NCBI RefSeq assembly: GCF_016545825.1
Contig: NC_052618.1
Span: 6,129,398-6,193,397, forward strand
DNA: 64,000 nucleotides
Source of the DNA: Eucalyptus grandis
Lineage: Eukaryota > Streptophyta > Magnoliopsida > Myrtales > Myrtaceae
Direction of reading: 5' to 3'
A model generated the notes under the pieces. The model was given only the letters and a program-made list of their open reading frames with translations. It was not told the DNA's origin and searched no databases. Both the position numbers and the translations under genes were made by a program. Below, piece after piece: positions 12,220-24,639 of this stretch; the stretch's first letter is position 1, and the number at the start of each line of letters is the position of its first letter.

Positions 12220-13940
12220 CACCCACGTCAGGAGCCTGAGTAAAGATGAAAAAGAGGAACCGCCTTTAGGAGATCGTGGCTGAGAGCGAGGAGGGAGTCT
12301 AGGGTTTCCACGTGGAGATTGGGTATATTGAATTGTGGAGTCGGGCGGGATCATCAGCTTCGAGAGGGAGGCGATCGGAGGTGGTAGTGCGCCTTTGTAT
12401 GGAGCGACGCGGTGGTGAAGCTCCTTGCTTCCTTCCTTTGCTCGATGTCGCTCCAAAATCTCACGCATGCTTCGGGGACAGTCGAATAGCTTCTGCATAT
12501 GGTGATGATTGGGAATATGTGGAAGAAGAAGGGCCTGCAGAGATCATCCGGCAAGGGAACAGAGAACAGTAAAGAAAACCATCAGGTTTTCCGAAGAAGG
12601 GATCGGACGTGCAACCGTTGAAAGAGGGTAACTCAGAAGATACTGCCTGTTTATGTGTTGAAAACTTGGCATACATTACTTCCTACTTTTCTTTCTTTTG
12701 TGTTGGTTTTGGTTTGAATTTTAAATTTGAGGTTCGTAATTCACTGCCAGGATGCTGAAAAGCCAACCTTGAATCCTCTCCCTCCACTGTTCGAAGAATA
12801 TTTAGAATATAAGAATTGATTGCCAATGTCAGCTCGACAGAAGTTAGAAAATTTCGCTCTCCAAGTGCCTAATTTTGGACTGAGCAGGTAGCTTATTATG
12901 ATAGTCATACGTCTAGTTATATTTTTCTGGACTGATTTGTTGAACTTTTTTGTAAAATGTTTTATTTTTGCCTGTCGGTTTGCTTAACAGATGAAGCTCA
13001 TTGCTCTTTCATTCTGAAAATGGAGCTTGTTGGTTTGCTCCACGATGCCTTCATCCAGTTCATATATCCTGAGCATTTTGGAGCACCAATACTGTTTTCA
13101 GAATTTTGGACAACTGGTAAGAATAATTAGTGCAATTAAATTTCTATCATAAGATGGCTTTCATTTGCAAACATCTTTCACTGGTTTCATATGAACTACG
13201 GATGCAATTTTTTGATCACTGCCGAGACTTAGGGCTTTTTACTGGAGAAGCAAAAGAAAAACATGAAGTTATTTATATTAATACGAAGGAAATTATATCC
13301 ATATACATACCACATTAGATATCGGTAAATATTGCAAAAAGGAAACCGAATTGATCGAATCAAGGCAAACTGAATAAGTGATCCTTATGGCTCACTAGTT
13401 GCGTTGTTTGTTTCAAAGGTTGATTAGCCTAATTGCATAATGTAACTTAAAGGAGGAGGGATGGAAGTTTGGTGGGAAACAGAAATCCATCATTACTGTT
13501 TTTTAACATCCCTCGGGAGTTTTAGTTATAAAATTAGATACGGTTGCCTTAGCCCCATCCAGGGCATTAGTTTCAAGGAAAGTCGATACATGAGTAAGGT
13601 ATTTCGCGGTGGCTAAGGACCATCTCTCCCACTAGCCAGAGATAGGATGATATATTACTGAAGATGGAATGATGCAAATTGGGAGTGCTGTCAGTGGAAT
13701 AATGATTGAAATTTGGTCTTTTTAGGATGGGGTTTGGAAGTCTTTGCGCTTAGAAGAGTGCATATTCTTGCCATTGACACTACTAGCTCTGGAGAAATTG
13801 AAGATCTATACCCCTTTTCTAGGGTCGTTAGTGTTGGGTCAAGTTTGGATTAGAACGAAAATGATTCGACTCATATTGATCTACTTAACCCGTGTTGGCA
13901 CATTTCCATACGATGTAAATTTGAAAACCAATAGCTAATC
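12220..13940 (+). pseudogene. Duplicated gene relic of unknown function, copy A
   Basis: The segment has gene-like structure. A GC-rich head (12130-12600) contains an ATG-initiated MGDTHVRSLSKDEK start at 12212 and an 86-codon frame at 12312-12572. Exon-like pieces follow near 12764-12890 (encoding a LEYKN...KLENFALQVPNFGLSR type segment), 13003-13120 and 13725-13830, with AT-rich intron-like DNA between. I recognise no domain. In-frame stops interrupt it, for example TGA before the 12816 region. The same layout with small differences is in copy B (55104-56950). It may be an expressed non-coding locus or a decayed gene; splicing cannot be settled here. Confidence 0.35.
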
Positions 13941-14379
13941 CAACTCAACACACATCCGGCTCATATTATTAGAACATATTAATATTTAACCTAACTTAGA
14001 AAAACCCAAACGTACCCTTTAACCCACTTTAACCCACTTTAAGCTCTTTGCATGTATTTGTTCTATGAATAAAAACTTCACATCAAATTAAAAATATAAA
14101 ATTAGTAAATAAAACAAAGAACATAAAAAAGCTATAAATGAGGGTCTTGTCTTCTAAATCTTTCTCATGCAGAACTCCAAATAACCAATCTCTAGTGCAC
14201 AATTTCATGGGAAAGAGAACTATGATATTTATTTAAAATGTGTCCTTCAATGCTAAAGGCTAACTTATGGCCAACGTAAGTGAGAAGACAACTCAAGATA
14301 CTGATGTGAATTAGCTTTCAAATAATCAAGAACATTACGAAAAGTTTTTTTTTTTTTAAATATCAAGCCTATTTTCCTT

Positions 14380-15357
14380 CAAATACAAATCCAATTGTGA
14401 CATTGTAGATTGCAAGGCATATTGTTTACTTTCGAACGCATTATACTCATCAAGGTTGTCCCCAATGTTCTAAAAAATGTCCTCAATTAAAATGTTACCT
14501 CGATTGGTTGAAGATGTAAAGTGATAATCTCTCGACATAGAGGTCACATGTTCATCAAAAGCATATAGAGACTTTCTTGAATAATCAATACAAGTTCCAC
14601 ATGATCATCTATGTCCAACTTCAAATAGCAAAGCTCTAACCAGCATAGCAAGACAACACTATAACCCTTCTAATATTTATCAAACTTCTTTTGCATTGCC
14701 ATAGGCATAGAATTAATAGCAATGTCCTCACTATCTCTCTCCTTTATCAAACGAAACCGGATTAGCCACACTCAATAGAGATATAAATTCTCCATGGGAT
14801 ATCTAACTCCAAAGAAGAGAGTAAAAATATCATAAAAATGTTGTAACAAGAGTGCAATTTCCTTAGCTATGACTCAATCTTAGGGTAACAGTAAATGCAT
14901 GAAGAATGGAAGTTCCATATTTTCTTTCTTAGGAGCAACTGGGATGCGATACTTGTATTCAACGAATTGTCAATCATAATTCACATTCTTGTGATATGAT
15001 TAGCAATTTACATAAACAACATAAAGGCAATTTAGACCAATTCTTCCTTTCCTAGTTTTAGCTTTCTATAGGAGAGCTCTTTATAGAATTTTAACTCTTT
15101 AATAGCAGTTGTACACAGATTAAGCATGAACATAAGCCTTTCTTTATCTATCTTTGTGGTGTTCAAGCAACTTCGATACAAATGGCACTTCGCCAGGAAA
15201 TGCTTAAAAAGGGTATAAATGCATGGTTGTATATCTGTAGCTCACATGTAGACCTGCAATGTCTAGGAAGCTTCTTTAAAAGAGTTTCAACGACTGATTC
15301 ACTCCCACCTGCCGTGACTAGTTTAATTTTGTGCAAGTTATTACCAAGAAAAGACAA
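14380..15357 (-). pseudogene. Possible hAT-type transposase relic, copy A
   Basis: Minus-strand translation between about 14780 and 14400 gives segments reminiscent of the C-terminal part of plant hAT (ricesleeper-type) transposases: a PMAMQKKFDKY stretch, a damaged VVL..C stretch where LDPR-type residues are usual, then SLYAFDEHV. They are in different frames with several stops. A 64-codon minus frame at 15357-15163 lies upstream. Similarity is by eye only. No BED zinc finger, no complete catalytic core and no terminal repeats were found. An equal relic sits at 57380-58363. Confidence 0.35.
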
Positions 15358-17199
15358 ATGGAATAATAATCAAGATCTTCTATACTATTTTGATAAACTT
15401 TCACTTGATTGCAAAACCTTTCCTAAAATCACCAAAAAAGCCTGGGAGGAGGAGGGGTAGGGGGTTAAAACAAAGAAGCAACCAAATAAAGTTTTTGGAT
15501 TTGATATTGCCTCTCTAATTCCAATTTAATCAGTTGAAACAAAATGTTGTCTATTAATTGGTTTTAAGATTATATGAGGATATAAGATATATTCAAACTA
15601 GGTAAACAAATGAATAAGCTTATGCAAAAGGAAACTATAAATTCAAGATCGAGTCCAAATCTAACATCCTCCAACTATACCATGACAATATTACCATGAA
15701 TGCTAGGTTTGCAACTTCTCTCAACTTGATTTACCAATTGTATGCCTAACATGAACATCTATCTCAATTAATTAAAATGAATGGATTCATTCGAACAGAA
15801 AAATCATGAGAAAATCAACTTACGATGAACTTCTCACATTGGAACATATTGTATAATATTCTAGTGGCTACACTATGTGTAGAGCTTTTTAATCTAATTT
15901 TATGGTTAGCATCAACTTTCTAATAGGACAAAAAAATTGGATTGTTAATTTCTCTACATCCTCACTATTAGATACTATTTCGATGTTAACACAATAGAAA
16001 GTCTAACTTAAATGATAGAAAACAAACCTACCTCCATTTGTGTAAATTCTGCACCTCCAACTCAAACTATCATAATTGAGACCCTCATTAATGCATCTAT
16101 GGTTTCTTGTTGATTGATGAGAACTCCATCCTAAACAAGGAGGGAAAATTACTATCAGCTACATAAAGAAACATAAAAAAGCTAAGAAAGACTGAATGCT
16201 TTTTTCTACTTTACATTATTATGAGAAAAACATAGAATTTGCTATGTTATAATAAAGTGATTGACCAACAATTTGAGCAACCCTATTGATCACAAGACCA
16301 AATAAAGTGGATCTTACTAGGGGAACATTGTGCTAAGAACCATATCCCAACGAGATATGTGCTAGACAATATAAATAGTACTATGTTATTTTCTCGACAT
16401 TACTTTATGCATGAAAGAGTTTGAGGCTATTGACTTCTGTTAGCAATACAAAGATTGATTATTAGTAATGAAACCATGTGAAATTAGATTTAAATCATGA
16501 GGATCTCTCCTTCACATCGGATTGTATGCCTAGAAGTACGTTAGTTAGATTGAAGGTATCTATTTTTAAAATCGGATCAAATTGGCTAGTTCAACTAGTT
16601 GGACTAGTAATGGAGATTGCAAACCAATCCGCTTGATAAGATAGGGAATGGTGGAAGTTCACTCTTTTTGAAAATCATTCTCCGGCTGGTTATATTATGG
16701 TTGAAAATGTTTCATTTATTTCCTACCACTCAATATTAAGAAGGTGTCCCATTCATAAATTAGATTTAATTATCACACAACACAGCGTAAAATCATGTTG
16801 TGACCCCAAAATTGAGTCGGCTAAAATAAATGGGTATAGATCCTAAATATTATCTATCTCAACTTTTTTAGGACCATTGAAATGGGTATATTCCTTTTGT
16901 CTATAATTTTCTTAAACAATAACAGAGAATTACATATTTTTCTGTGCATATTATCTTCAAGAATCCAAACTCAGGATTATCAATTTGGATTATATACAAC
17001 TAGGGATTGACTTTTTGTTCCTTATTCTTAGCATAATGTTGTTCCTTGTACATCACTAGGAAGGGTAAACAATTAGACGATCACCTACAATTTTTTTACA
17101 TGTACAAAAAGTTAAAATTTGACCTATTAGGTGATCGACTATATATATCATATTGTCATTGAAAATCTAAACTCATATAAGTTAAATTGAAAACTCATT

Positions 17200-18215
17200 T
17201 ACATCTTACCCACTCCACCAAAGATTGTTGATCCTCAGGCTAATCAGCATCCGATGCTTTTCTTCCCATGAGTAGCTCCGCCATGACCACGTTGATTGAG
17301 TAGACATCGACCTTTTCCATTAGATTGCCACTCGAGTAATACCAAGGATCCATGTACCTACATTTGACAAACCATTAGTGATACTAGATAAAAACCATTA
17401 GCGGTACGACAAACTGAAAATGAACTTACCACAAAGTCTCCATTATGTGCGTGATTCATGCATATCTATACCCAAAGTGAACTTGTTCAGTCCAAAGTCT
17501 GCGACCTAAAATCAAAGTGTTAACTTTCATAACAATAACTTGAATTCATTAAATAGCCAATTGATATTATCATGTCATTGTATCTTAGCATCAAAATCGG
17601 TATCCAAAAGAATATTGGAGGTCTTGATGCCGCGATGAATTGTCTGAAAAGTTAGATCAACAAAAATGAAAATCGAAAATTATTATAGTAATGATAAGTT
17701 TTTTTGAAAAAAAATTCTCACACTCTTCGTGTAAGTAAGCCAAGTCTCGTGCGGAACCTAAAGCCACCTTCATCCTCTTAGGCCTAGGAATGATTGGGCA
17801 ATTAGTTTTTGCAATGACATCTAGGGCAATTATAATCAATCGGATTTTGAGCTTTGAAATAACTAAGCATACATGATAAAATACTGATCATGCAAATGAA
17901 AGTCCAATGTGCTATTTGAGACGAACTCTAGAATTCTAAGAGTGTCAAAAACGCAGTATCCAACCAAAGAGAAGGTGACGATGGTGGATACGGCTGATGA
18001 TATTGACCTCCGCTCGAAACTCTCTCTCCCCTTGTTGATTTTCAGCTTTTAGTTGCTTGATGGCAACTAATTCCCTGCTCGAGAGTATTCCGTTATGAAT
18101 GAGGTTGAAACTACCTTCGCCAAGTAGATTGGAATTAGAGAAATCACCCGTTGCCCTTTTTAGCTCTTCGTACTCAAAGGTTTTATGCGAAACACCAAAG
18201 GCTATGCTTGGAGAT
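17200..18215 (-). pseudogene. Receptor-like kinase pseudogene (PERK-like), minus-strand copy in block A
   Basis: Reading leftwards from 18215, one exon encodes TFEYEELKRATGDFSNSNLL, a GEGSF glycine-rich loop and VAIKQL with the ATP-binding Lys. Later exons encode LGSARDLAYLHEEC (about 17750-17720), a catalytic-loop segment IHRGIKTSNILLD (about 17640-17590) and VADFGL (about 17510). The last encodes YMDPWYYSSG...VDVYS followed by an in-frame stop before SLVEWV (17350-17215). This exon order and these motifs match PERK and related plant receptor-like kinases. The catalytic Asp of HRD is Gly here, and frameshifts and stops make it non-functional. It stands head-to-head with the plus-strand copy at 18511. 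Confidence 0.75.
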
Positions 18216-18224
18216 ATAAGAGGT

Positions 18225-18515
18225 TAGACATTAGGACTCGATTCTACTAGCTTAATAATAATGACAAAGCATAATTGGAAGAATTGATGTTACAAATCTT
18301 GGTATTATGAACATGTCATTATTGTGATCCAAATGCAAAGCAAATTCTGATTGAGGAATCAACATCGATTGTCCTTTTCATTGTATGTGATTTTGATCCT
18401 CAATCAGAATTTGCTCTACATTTGGATCACAATAATTACATGTTCATAATACCAAGATCTTTAACATCAATTCTTCTAGCTATGCTTTTCATTATCATTA
18501 AACTGGTAGAATGGG
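18225..18515. repeat. Inverted repeat between head-to-head kinase relics, block A
   Basis: Arms at about 18225-18355 and 18395-18515 are near-perfect reverse complements (left GATCCAAATGCAAAGCAAAT, right complement ATTTGCTCTACATTTGGATC), with a spacer of about 40 bp. The symmetry extends outward into the two kinase copies, so the arms are part of a palindrome of about 2 kb. Confidence 0.85.
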
Positions 18516-19465
18516 GTCCCAACGTCTAACCTCTTCCATTGCCTTAGGTGTTTCGCATAAGACCTTTATGTACAAGGAGCTGAAAATGACAACGGATGAT
18601 TTTTCTGATTCTAGTCTACTCAATGAAGGCGATTTTGGGCTCGTTCATAAGAGAGTACTCCCGAGCAAGGAATTAGTTGCCATCAAGCAACTAGAAGCTA
18701 GAAGTTGGCAAGGGAAGAGAGTGTTTTGAGCAGAAGTTAATATCATCAACCATATCCACCACCCTTGCCTCATCTTTTTGGTTGGATATTGCGTTTCTAA
18801 CACTCTCAGAATCATAGTTTATGAATTCGTCCCAAACAACGCTAGACTCTCATTTGCATAGTTAGTATCTATCATGTAACCTTAGTTATTTCAAAGCTCA
18901 AAATCCGATTGATTATAACTATCCCAAATGTTATTGCAAGTCTTGATCCCCTATCATGCCTTCACCTAAGAGGATGAAGGTGGCTTTAGGTTTCGCACAA
19001 GGTTTGGCTTACTTACATGAGGAGTGTGGGTATTTTTTTTCAACAAAAAAAAAAAACCTTATCATTACTATAATAATTTTCAGGTTTCATTTTTATTGAT
19101 TTGACCTTTCTGGTAATCCCAAAGTTATTCATCGTGACATCAAATCCTCTAATATTCGTTTGGACTCTAATTTTGACGCTAAGATGAGAAGGCATGATAA
19201 TATTAATAAGTTGTTTATTGAATTCAAGTTATTGTTATGGAAGCTAACATTTTGATTCTAGATCACAGACTTTGGACTTGCCAAGTTCACTTCTGGTACG
19301 AATACGCATGTATCCATGTGCATAATGGGGAATTTCAGGTAACTTCAGTTTTGGTTTATCATACCTCTAATAGTTTTTGTCTAATACCATTGATTGTTTG
19401 TCTAATATAGGTATATTGATCCTTAGTATTACTTGAGTGGCAAGCTAATGGGAAAAGCCAATGTC
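18511..19465 (+). pseudogene. Receptor-like kinase pseudogene (PERK-like), plus-strand copy in block A
   Basis: The first exon encodes HKTFMYKELKMTTDDFSDSS, a degraded glycine loop (NEGDFGLVHK) and VAIKQL, then an in-frame TGA at about 18727 before AEVNIINHIHHP. Further exons encode KVALGFAQGLAYLHEECG (about 18970-19030), VIHRDIKSSNI with HRD retained (about 19120-19165) and ITDFGLAKF (about 19260-19290). The last encodes YIDP-stop-YYLSGKL (about 19410-19460). Intron positions agree with the minus-strand copy. Two or more stops make it a pseudogene. The two copies are diverged inverted duplicates of one kinase gene. Confidence 0.8.
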
Positions 19466-19489
19466 TACTCATAGTATGTTGGTTGCACG

Positions 19490-21065
19490 AATTATTTACT
19501 AGCATGAATATTGCAGAGAAGACAGGGTTATATTTAGCCTACCATGGCCGAGTGGGAGATAATGTGTTTTATTGTTATTAGGCCACCCATGTTGGGCGAA
19601 CCTAGCCCATAACTCAAAAGACCCATAGCCCACAATTTAAAGGAAATAACCGCCCAAGCTCTATTTTGAGTGTTACTTCTTAAAAAGAGAAAAGAACATG
19701 TTTTTTTTTTCTCTTAGTGCGTAGAAGTATTGGATTGTGTATCCTAAAGGAAAAGAAGAAGAATGAAAAAGGCTCTCTTCTTGCGAAGAAAATTATTTTC
19801 AGTCGATCTCTCTCGTGACAATGCAATAAGTGCATTTAATTCGTGGAAAATAAGATACGTTCCGTTGCATGATGTACTTTTCAATCAGTGATACAAAGTA
19901 TTTATGGCCATTTTTTTTAATGCAATTTGATGTTACTTGATAGTTCGAGTTGAAAATTTTAAAATTAGTTTCCTTCAAAAACAAATAACCTATCATCCAA
20001 CTTCTTGAAGAATAGAGTGTGGCCTTTAACTTGGCAATAGATGTCGCTCATCTCCTCATTTGAGGGTCTGAGATGGGGCTAGAATACGAGATCTCGAAAT
20101 ATAGTGCTCGTAGTCGTACAAAACGCATAGATTAATCTCCATAGTTCATCATTCACCCACACCACTAAAATAAAACATGCAAAACAAGGAATATAAAGTA
20201 AGTGAAAGACCTCAATAGCAATCTTAACCGTGGGGAGCTTCAGGCGAAAAAGCCAACTTCTTCGAAAATTAATGGCAATTATATCTACCTACATAGATAC
20301 TAGAAATAGACTATTATGAAACTTTATATTGAAACATAGGATTCATACGAATCAACAGCTCCTCAAAAGCTCATTACTATTTTTTCGAACCAAACGACAT
20401 TTTTCCACCAAAAACTAATGAACTAAACAAAATTTTTTGATAAAAAAACAAAAACAAAAAAACAAAAGTCTGGAGCACCATTAAACAGAACCACCTCATC
20501 CACTACCACCGCCACTAGATCATTTTATCCCCGCCATTCCTACTCGATAGGGGACCAATATCCCTGCCAATCCTACTCAAGAGGAGACCAATATTAGGGT
20601 AGCTACCATTTGAGGGGCTGATTGGGACTCACTTTTCCCCCGAACAAGGGATTGATGTGGGGATAGCGTTCATCGACCTAGTTTTGCGGCCGTCTCCATA
20701 TATGCGACTTCTGCCATTAAAGGACAAGAAGTCGAAGTTTTAAAGGTAACAATGTGGAATTCCATGAGTGTTATGTTTAATCAGTAACTCATTTTAGTAT
20801 TTATCCATAATCTAATAATCACAGTAAAAAATTTACTAGATAAATCTTCCTATGTCTAGAATTGTTCTTTAGTATTCATCTTCTCTTGAGGACTCAATTC
20901 TAGAAATCCCATGCGCATTTTATTCTTTATAGCAAAGGTCAAGAATCTCATTAGAATTGTTATTATATAAAAGGAGAATACTGCTAATATAAATAGTGAG
21001 ACAAATAGGTTTCAAGTTAATTAAAACCTTAAATTTGCTACTTAGATTTTTGTACGTCTAATTCG
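19490..21065. other. AT-rich stretch without recognisable genes
   Basis: No conserved reading frame, repeat terminus or RNA gene was recognised. A mildly GC-richer patch lies at 20460-20720. Confidence 0.4.
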
Positions 21066-21070
21066 ACAGT

Positions 21071-24011
21071 TGTTGACACCTAAATTTTTGCCCAAAAATA
21101 TTTCATGTTAAATTCTTGCATATAGATTATTTAGGCATTTAATATAGTGTTTTAAATGGAATATGTTTTTACTTTAAAAGAAAATTGAAAAAAAAAAAAA
21201 TATTTAAAAAAAAAAAAGTTGGGGCCAATGATCTAAATGTGACTAGCCAAGCCCAAAAGGTCAGATTGGAGTTCAAATGGCAAGTTGGGGCCAAAATGCA
21301 ATTTCCAAAAGTTGAGGGACCAATTCGCAAATTTTGCAAAATTTGTGCCCAAGCCCGTAAATCATCATCTTGGTCACCAATTAAGTTGAAATTGAATTTG
21401 GGCCAACTTGAATCAATCAAATCGAGCCAAAAAAGACCAAATTTGCCTTGAATTGGGTATTTTCGGATAAGAAAATGGCTAAGTTTGAGGGGCTTTCTTG
21501 CAAAATTGGGTGGGCACAATTGCAAAATTTGGTTGAGATCTTAAACTACTATACATTTACTTGCTAATTGATCAAAACCCACAGCCAAATTGATGGATTA
21601 AAGCACTCAAACTAGTTACCAAAACCCAGCCCACAATTAGGTCTTAATTCGGAGCTGCTAAGTAGGCATATTAGTGGCCCCACCATATCCTCCTCACCTG
21701 CCCAACCAGCCTGATCTCTGCACGTGATGGAAGACCATCATTGTTACTGAAATTGGACAAAAATTAGCCAAGGGTAAGCTGCTGAAAACACCGGAAAATC
21801 GCAGCAAAACCTGCACACTCAACAGCTGCAGAATTGAAAAAAATGGCTAAGTCAGAAAGTGGGTGAAGTAGCCCTGTTGACAGGCCTGGTAGGTGGACAA
21901 AAGGCTAACCAAAAATCCTCTAATTCAGGGTATAAGATCACGGAAGCAAGGTCTTTCGAGATATGAGAGAGAGGAGACGAGAGAGAGAGGATAGAGCTCG
22001 GAATCGTTCCCCAAAGACACCTTCAGAAGCAACTCCAGAAAGAAAAAACCCAGAAAATCCATACCGACCTTGAGAGAGAAAAGTGAGACTTTGACATACC
22101 TGCGGCTAAAATTAGCCAAAACCTTAAACTAAAGAGTGAAAACCTCCTAAAGCCCCCGAAACAGTGCCCTCCCCGGCAAGCAAAGAAAGTCCGAAATTTT
22201 TCTAAGTGTCGAGACCGGTTGGTCACGAGTGAGGAAAGCCAGTGTTTTTGAGAAATTTTAGAGACAAATGAGGAAAATATTGACTTTTAACCCAAACTAA
22301 AATACCTATAGTTTGGTGTGGTGTCAAGTTTTCCAACAAAATACGTCTTGAAGTCTAATTTTAGAGGTCAACGAAAACCTTCGTTGTCGGTTCTTTTTTT
22401 TGCGATCTCATTTCCAAAGTTGAAGAAGCCAACTTCGACAGGCCCCCGAGGATAATTTGTCAATTTCATCGGCCAATAACCACTTGAAAAGGAAACTAGG
22501 AAGAAAGGTAAGCATCCTAGATGTATTTATTTTCGAGTTTGAGCATGTTTTGATCATGAAAATCAAGAGGAAAACCAGTCCGGAAAACTGATTTCTGAGG
22601 CTGAAATTTTTCCAAGTGTTTGAAATCTCTTCAAGAGTTTTGCATGTGTGCTTCTTGGAGAGGTCGTTTTGATGTTGTTAGGTGGGTCATTCTCTATGAT
22701 GTTTGTTGAATTTGAAAGCCCATGTTACCTACTTTCACACGGATTAAGTAGAATTTCCCTTAGATCTCGTATGTGATGAGTGTTGGGGCTTGAATATGGG
22801 CATGCAACCTGTTTGCTTGACTTGTGTTCAAACCCAGATTTGCAAAATCAGCTCAAACCCGTGCTTTTGAGGACGATTTTAGCTTGGTTCTAGTGTGTTT
22901 TTAGCTATGATTTCTATCTACTATTGTTCTTTGCATGTGGTAGTATAATCTTGATACTTTAGTTCCACATGGGATTGCTTATGAGTAGAGATTGAAGGCT
23001 GCAAACATGGCTCGAGGAGACTATTGGGGCTAGTTTAATGCACACCAAGTGTTCGACAAAATGCTCAAACTAAGCTTCGATCTTAAAACGGTCGATTTGA
23101 GCTTGATTATTGTGATATTCATGTGCTGTGTTGTTCAATGTTAGCATATATCGGTTTAGGAAATTATTATTTTTATTTAAATAAAAAATCCAAAAAATCC
23201 AAAAAATTTCAAAAAAAAAAATATAAAAGTGATAGATGTATCAAATTAAGGAAAAATGGCATCTATGAAATTTTCCTATTTTTAAAAGGTCATTTTCCTA
23301 ATTTAATGCTATTTTGGTATTTTATGATCATTTTTGTAAAAAATCCATTTTGCATAGATTAAAATGCATCTAGAGTTATTTCATGCATATTTAAATTTCC
23401 ATTTTTGCTCATGGGAGTCCTGTCCTGGGGCATGATAACAAGGCCATGTAATATTATTTGTCCGACTTGTATCGGGTTTTCCTTTTCCGCATTTATTTTC
23501 AAGTCATTTCAATTTCTTGGATGTTTACTTACGCGCTGCTTTTCATTATTTTAAGTGTAAATTTCTCTTCTAAATTATGTTAGGATTAGTCTAGACATTA
23601 AAAAAAAAAATACAAAAACATTTGCATGGACACTCAGTGGTTTCATAAAGATTATAATTGGTAATCAAGATTGTATGGCCATTTAGATAAACAACCTTTC
23701 AAGTTAGTGGTACCCAAGGGCGCTAATAAAAACATTAGCGTAAACAAGTCCCCGTTCCTAGAAATCTCTGGTTGCGTAGGAATCGAGACAACACTCCGTG
23801 TCTCGATTGGTTTCTAGCCGACCCCAATAGGCTAGTGGCGACTCCTAAAAATATTTAGGTTGTTAAGAACTAAAAAACAAAATCAAACGTCGCGCGAGGT
23901 ATGGGCTTGGGAGAGCCCGTGTCTAATTTAGGGCTATTGATCCACCTCTTTAGGCAAATACCCCTAAACTTTCTTTCTTTTCCCCCGGACGGAAAAAAGG
24001 AGGTTGTGACA
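21071..24011 (+). mobile_element. Solo LTR of a Tat/Ogre-like gypsy element (2.94 kb)
   Basis: It starts TGTTGACACC and ends GGTTGTGACA, matching the start and end types of the LTR at 59-1914. The 5-bp sequence ACAGT occurs immediately before (21066-21070) and immediately after (24012-24016). No internal domain or second LTR lies between, so this is a solo LTR left by recombination between the two LTRs of a full element. The 3' part (23740-24000) shares the gttgcgtagg, tttctagccgaccccaatagg and gggcttgggagagccc phrases with the other two gypsy LTRs in the window (in their minus orientation). Confidence 0.88.
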
Positions 24012-24330
24012 ACAGTGACTAATCCTTTAAAATGCTTTCAGCTTTTGAAATCCTACTCACTTGATACCTCAAAAACGTTCCTTCCATAGGCATATAAATA
24101 ATTAAAACACATTACATCTTTTTGGATCCTAACAGCCATTTTTTACTGAGTAAGTAATATATTGTTGAAAAATTTAGGAGACTATCATTTAGAATGGATG
24201 TGTTGTTCAAGCACTATTACATATTAGTGTTAGTAGTAGTCATCCTGATATAATTCTTGTAAAATATAATTTGAGCTCATATTCTTGATATTTGTAGTCC
24301 TAAATTGGTATATCTTAAGATGTATATTTA

Positions 24331-24378
24331 GAAATCAACATAAGTTGTCCTCAAGTTTGTCCTTTTCATCGTATGTGA
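24331..24378. repeat. Fragment matching the kinase inverted-repeat loop
   Basis: This stretch closely matches 61181-61229 in block B (both read GAAATCAACAT or GGAATCAACAT, then ...TTGTCCTCAAG...TTGTCC). The block A version at about 18355 lacks 12 bp between two GTCC-type repeats. It suggests that the spacer of the kinase palindrome is itself a dispersed repeat. Confidence 0.6.
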
Positions 24379-24416
24379 AAAAGGACATGTATATTTGAAA
24401 GATAAACCACTTGTAT

Positions 24417-24635
24417 TCATGTGGTTTGGCAATTGAATTGGCAAGAGGAGAGGAGAAAATTGTTGATATAAATAGAGCCCAATTCATCATCTAACTTCAG
24501 ATCTAGATTTTTCATATCCATAATGATTTTATTAAATTCATCTAGATATTCTAGGATAGGAGTACCTTTTTGCATTTTTAGCATGTAAAGAAGCTGCTTC
24601 ACAAATAATCTTGTCATAAGTAATACGCTCGGCAA
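24417..24635 (-). pseudogene. Ty1-copia gag fragment
   Basis: The 72-codon minus-strand frame contains LYMLKMQKGTPILEYLDEFN followed by KIIMDMKNLDLKLDDE. This is the typical middle of a plant copia gag (UBN2-type) domain, where a short hydrophobic and basic stretch precedes the 'DEFNKII.DL.N' helix. Only this piece remains. No protease, integrase or LTR accompanies it, so it is an orphan fragment. Confidence 0.7.
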
Positions 24636-24639
24636 ATTT

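Larger units (their letters stand above)
11601..19285 (+). repeat. Segmental duplication, copy A
   Basis: About 7.7 kb is collinear with 54342-62134 in the same orientation, from a shared ACATGCTTGAATATTTTTCA start to the DFG-encoding exon of the kinase relic. The shared parts include the gene relic near 12.2-13.9 kb, the possible hAT relic at 14.4-15.4 kb and both kinase relics. The copies differ by scattered substitutions, small indels and a CT-rich insertion in copy B. Copy A keeps kinase sequence beyond 19285 that copy B lacks. Confidence 0.92.
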
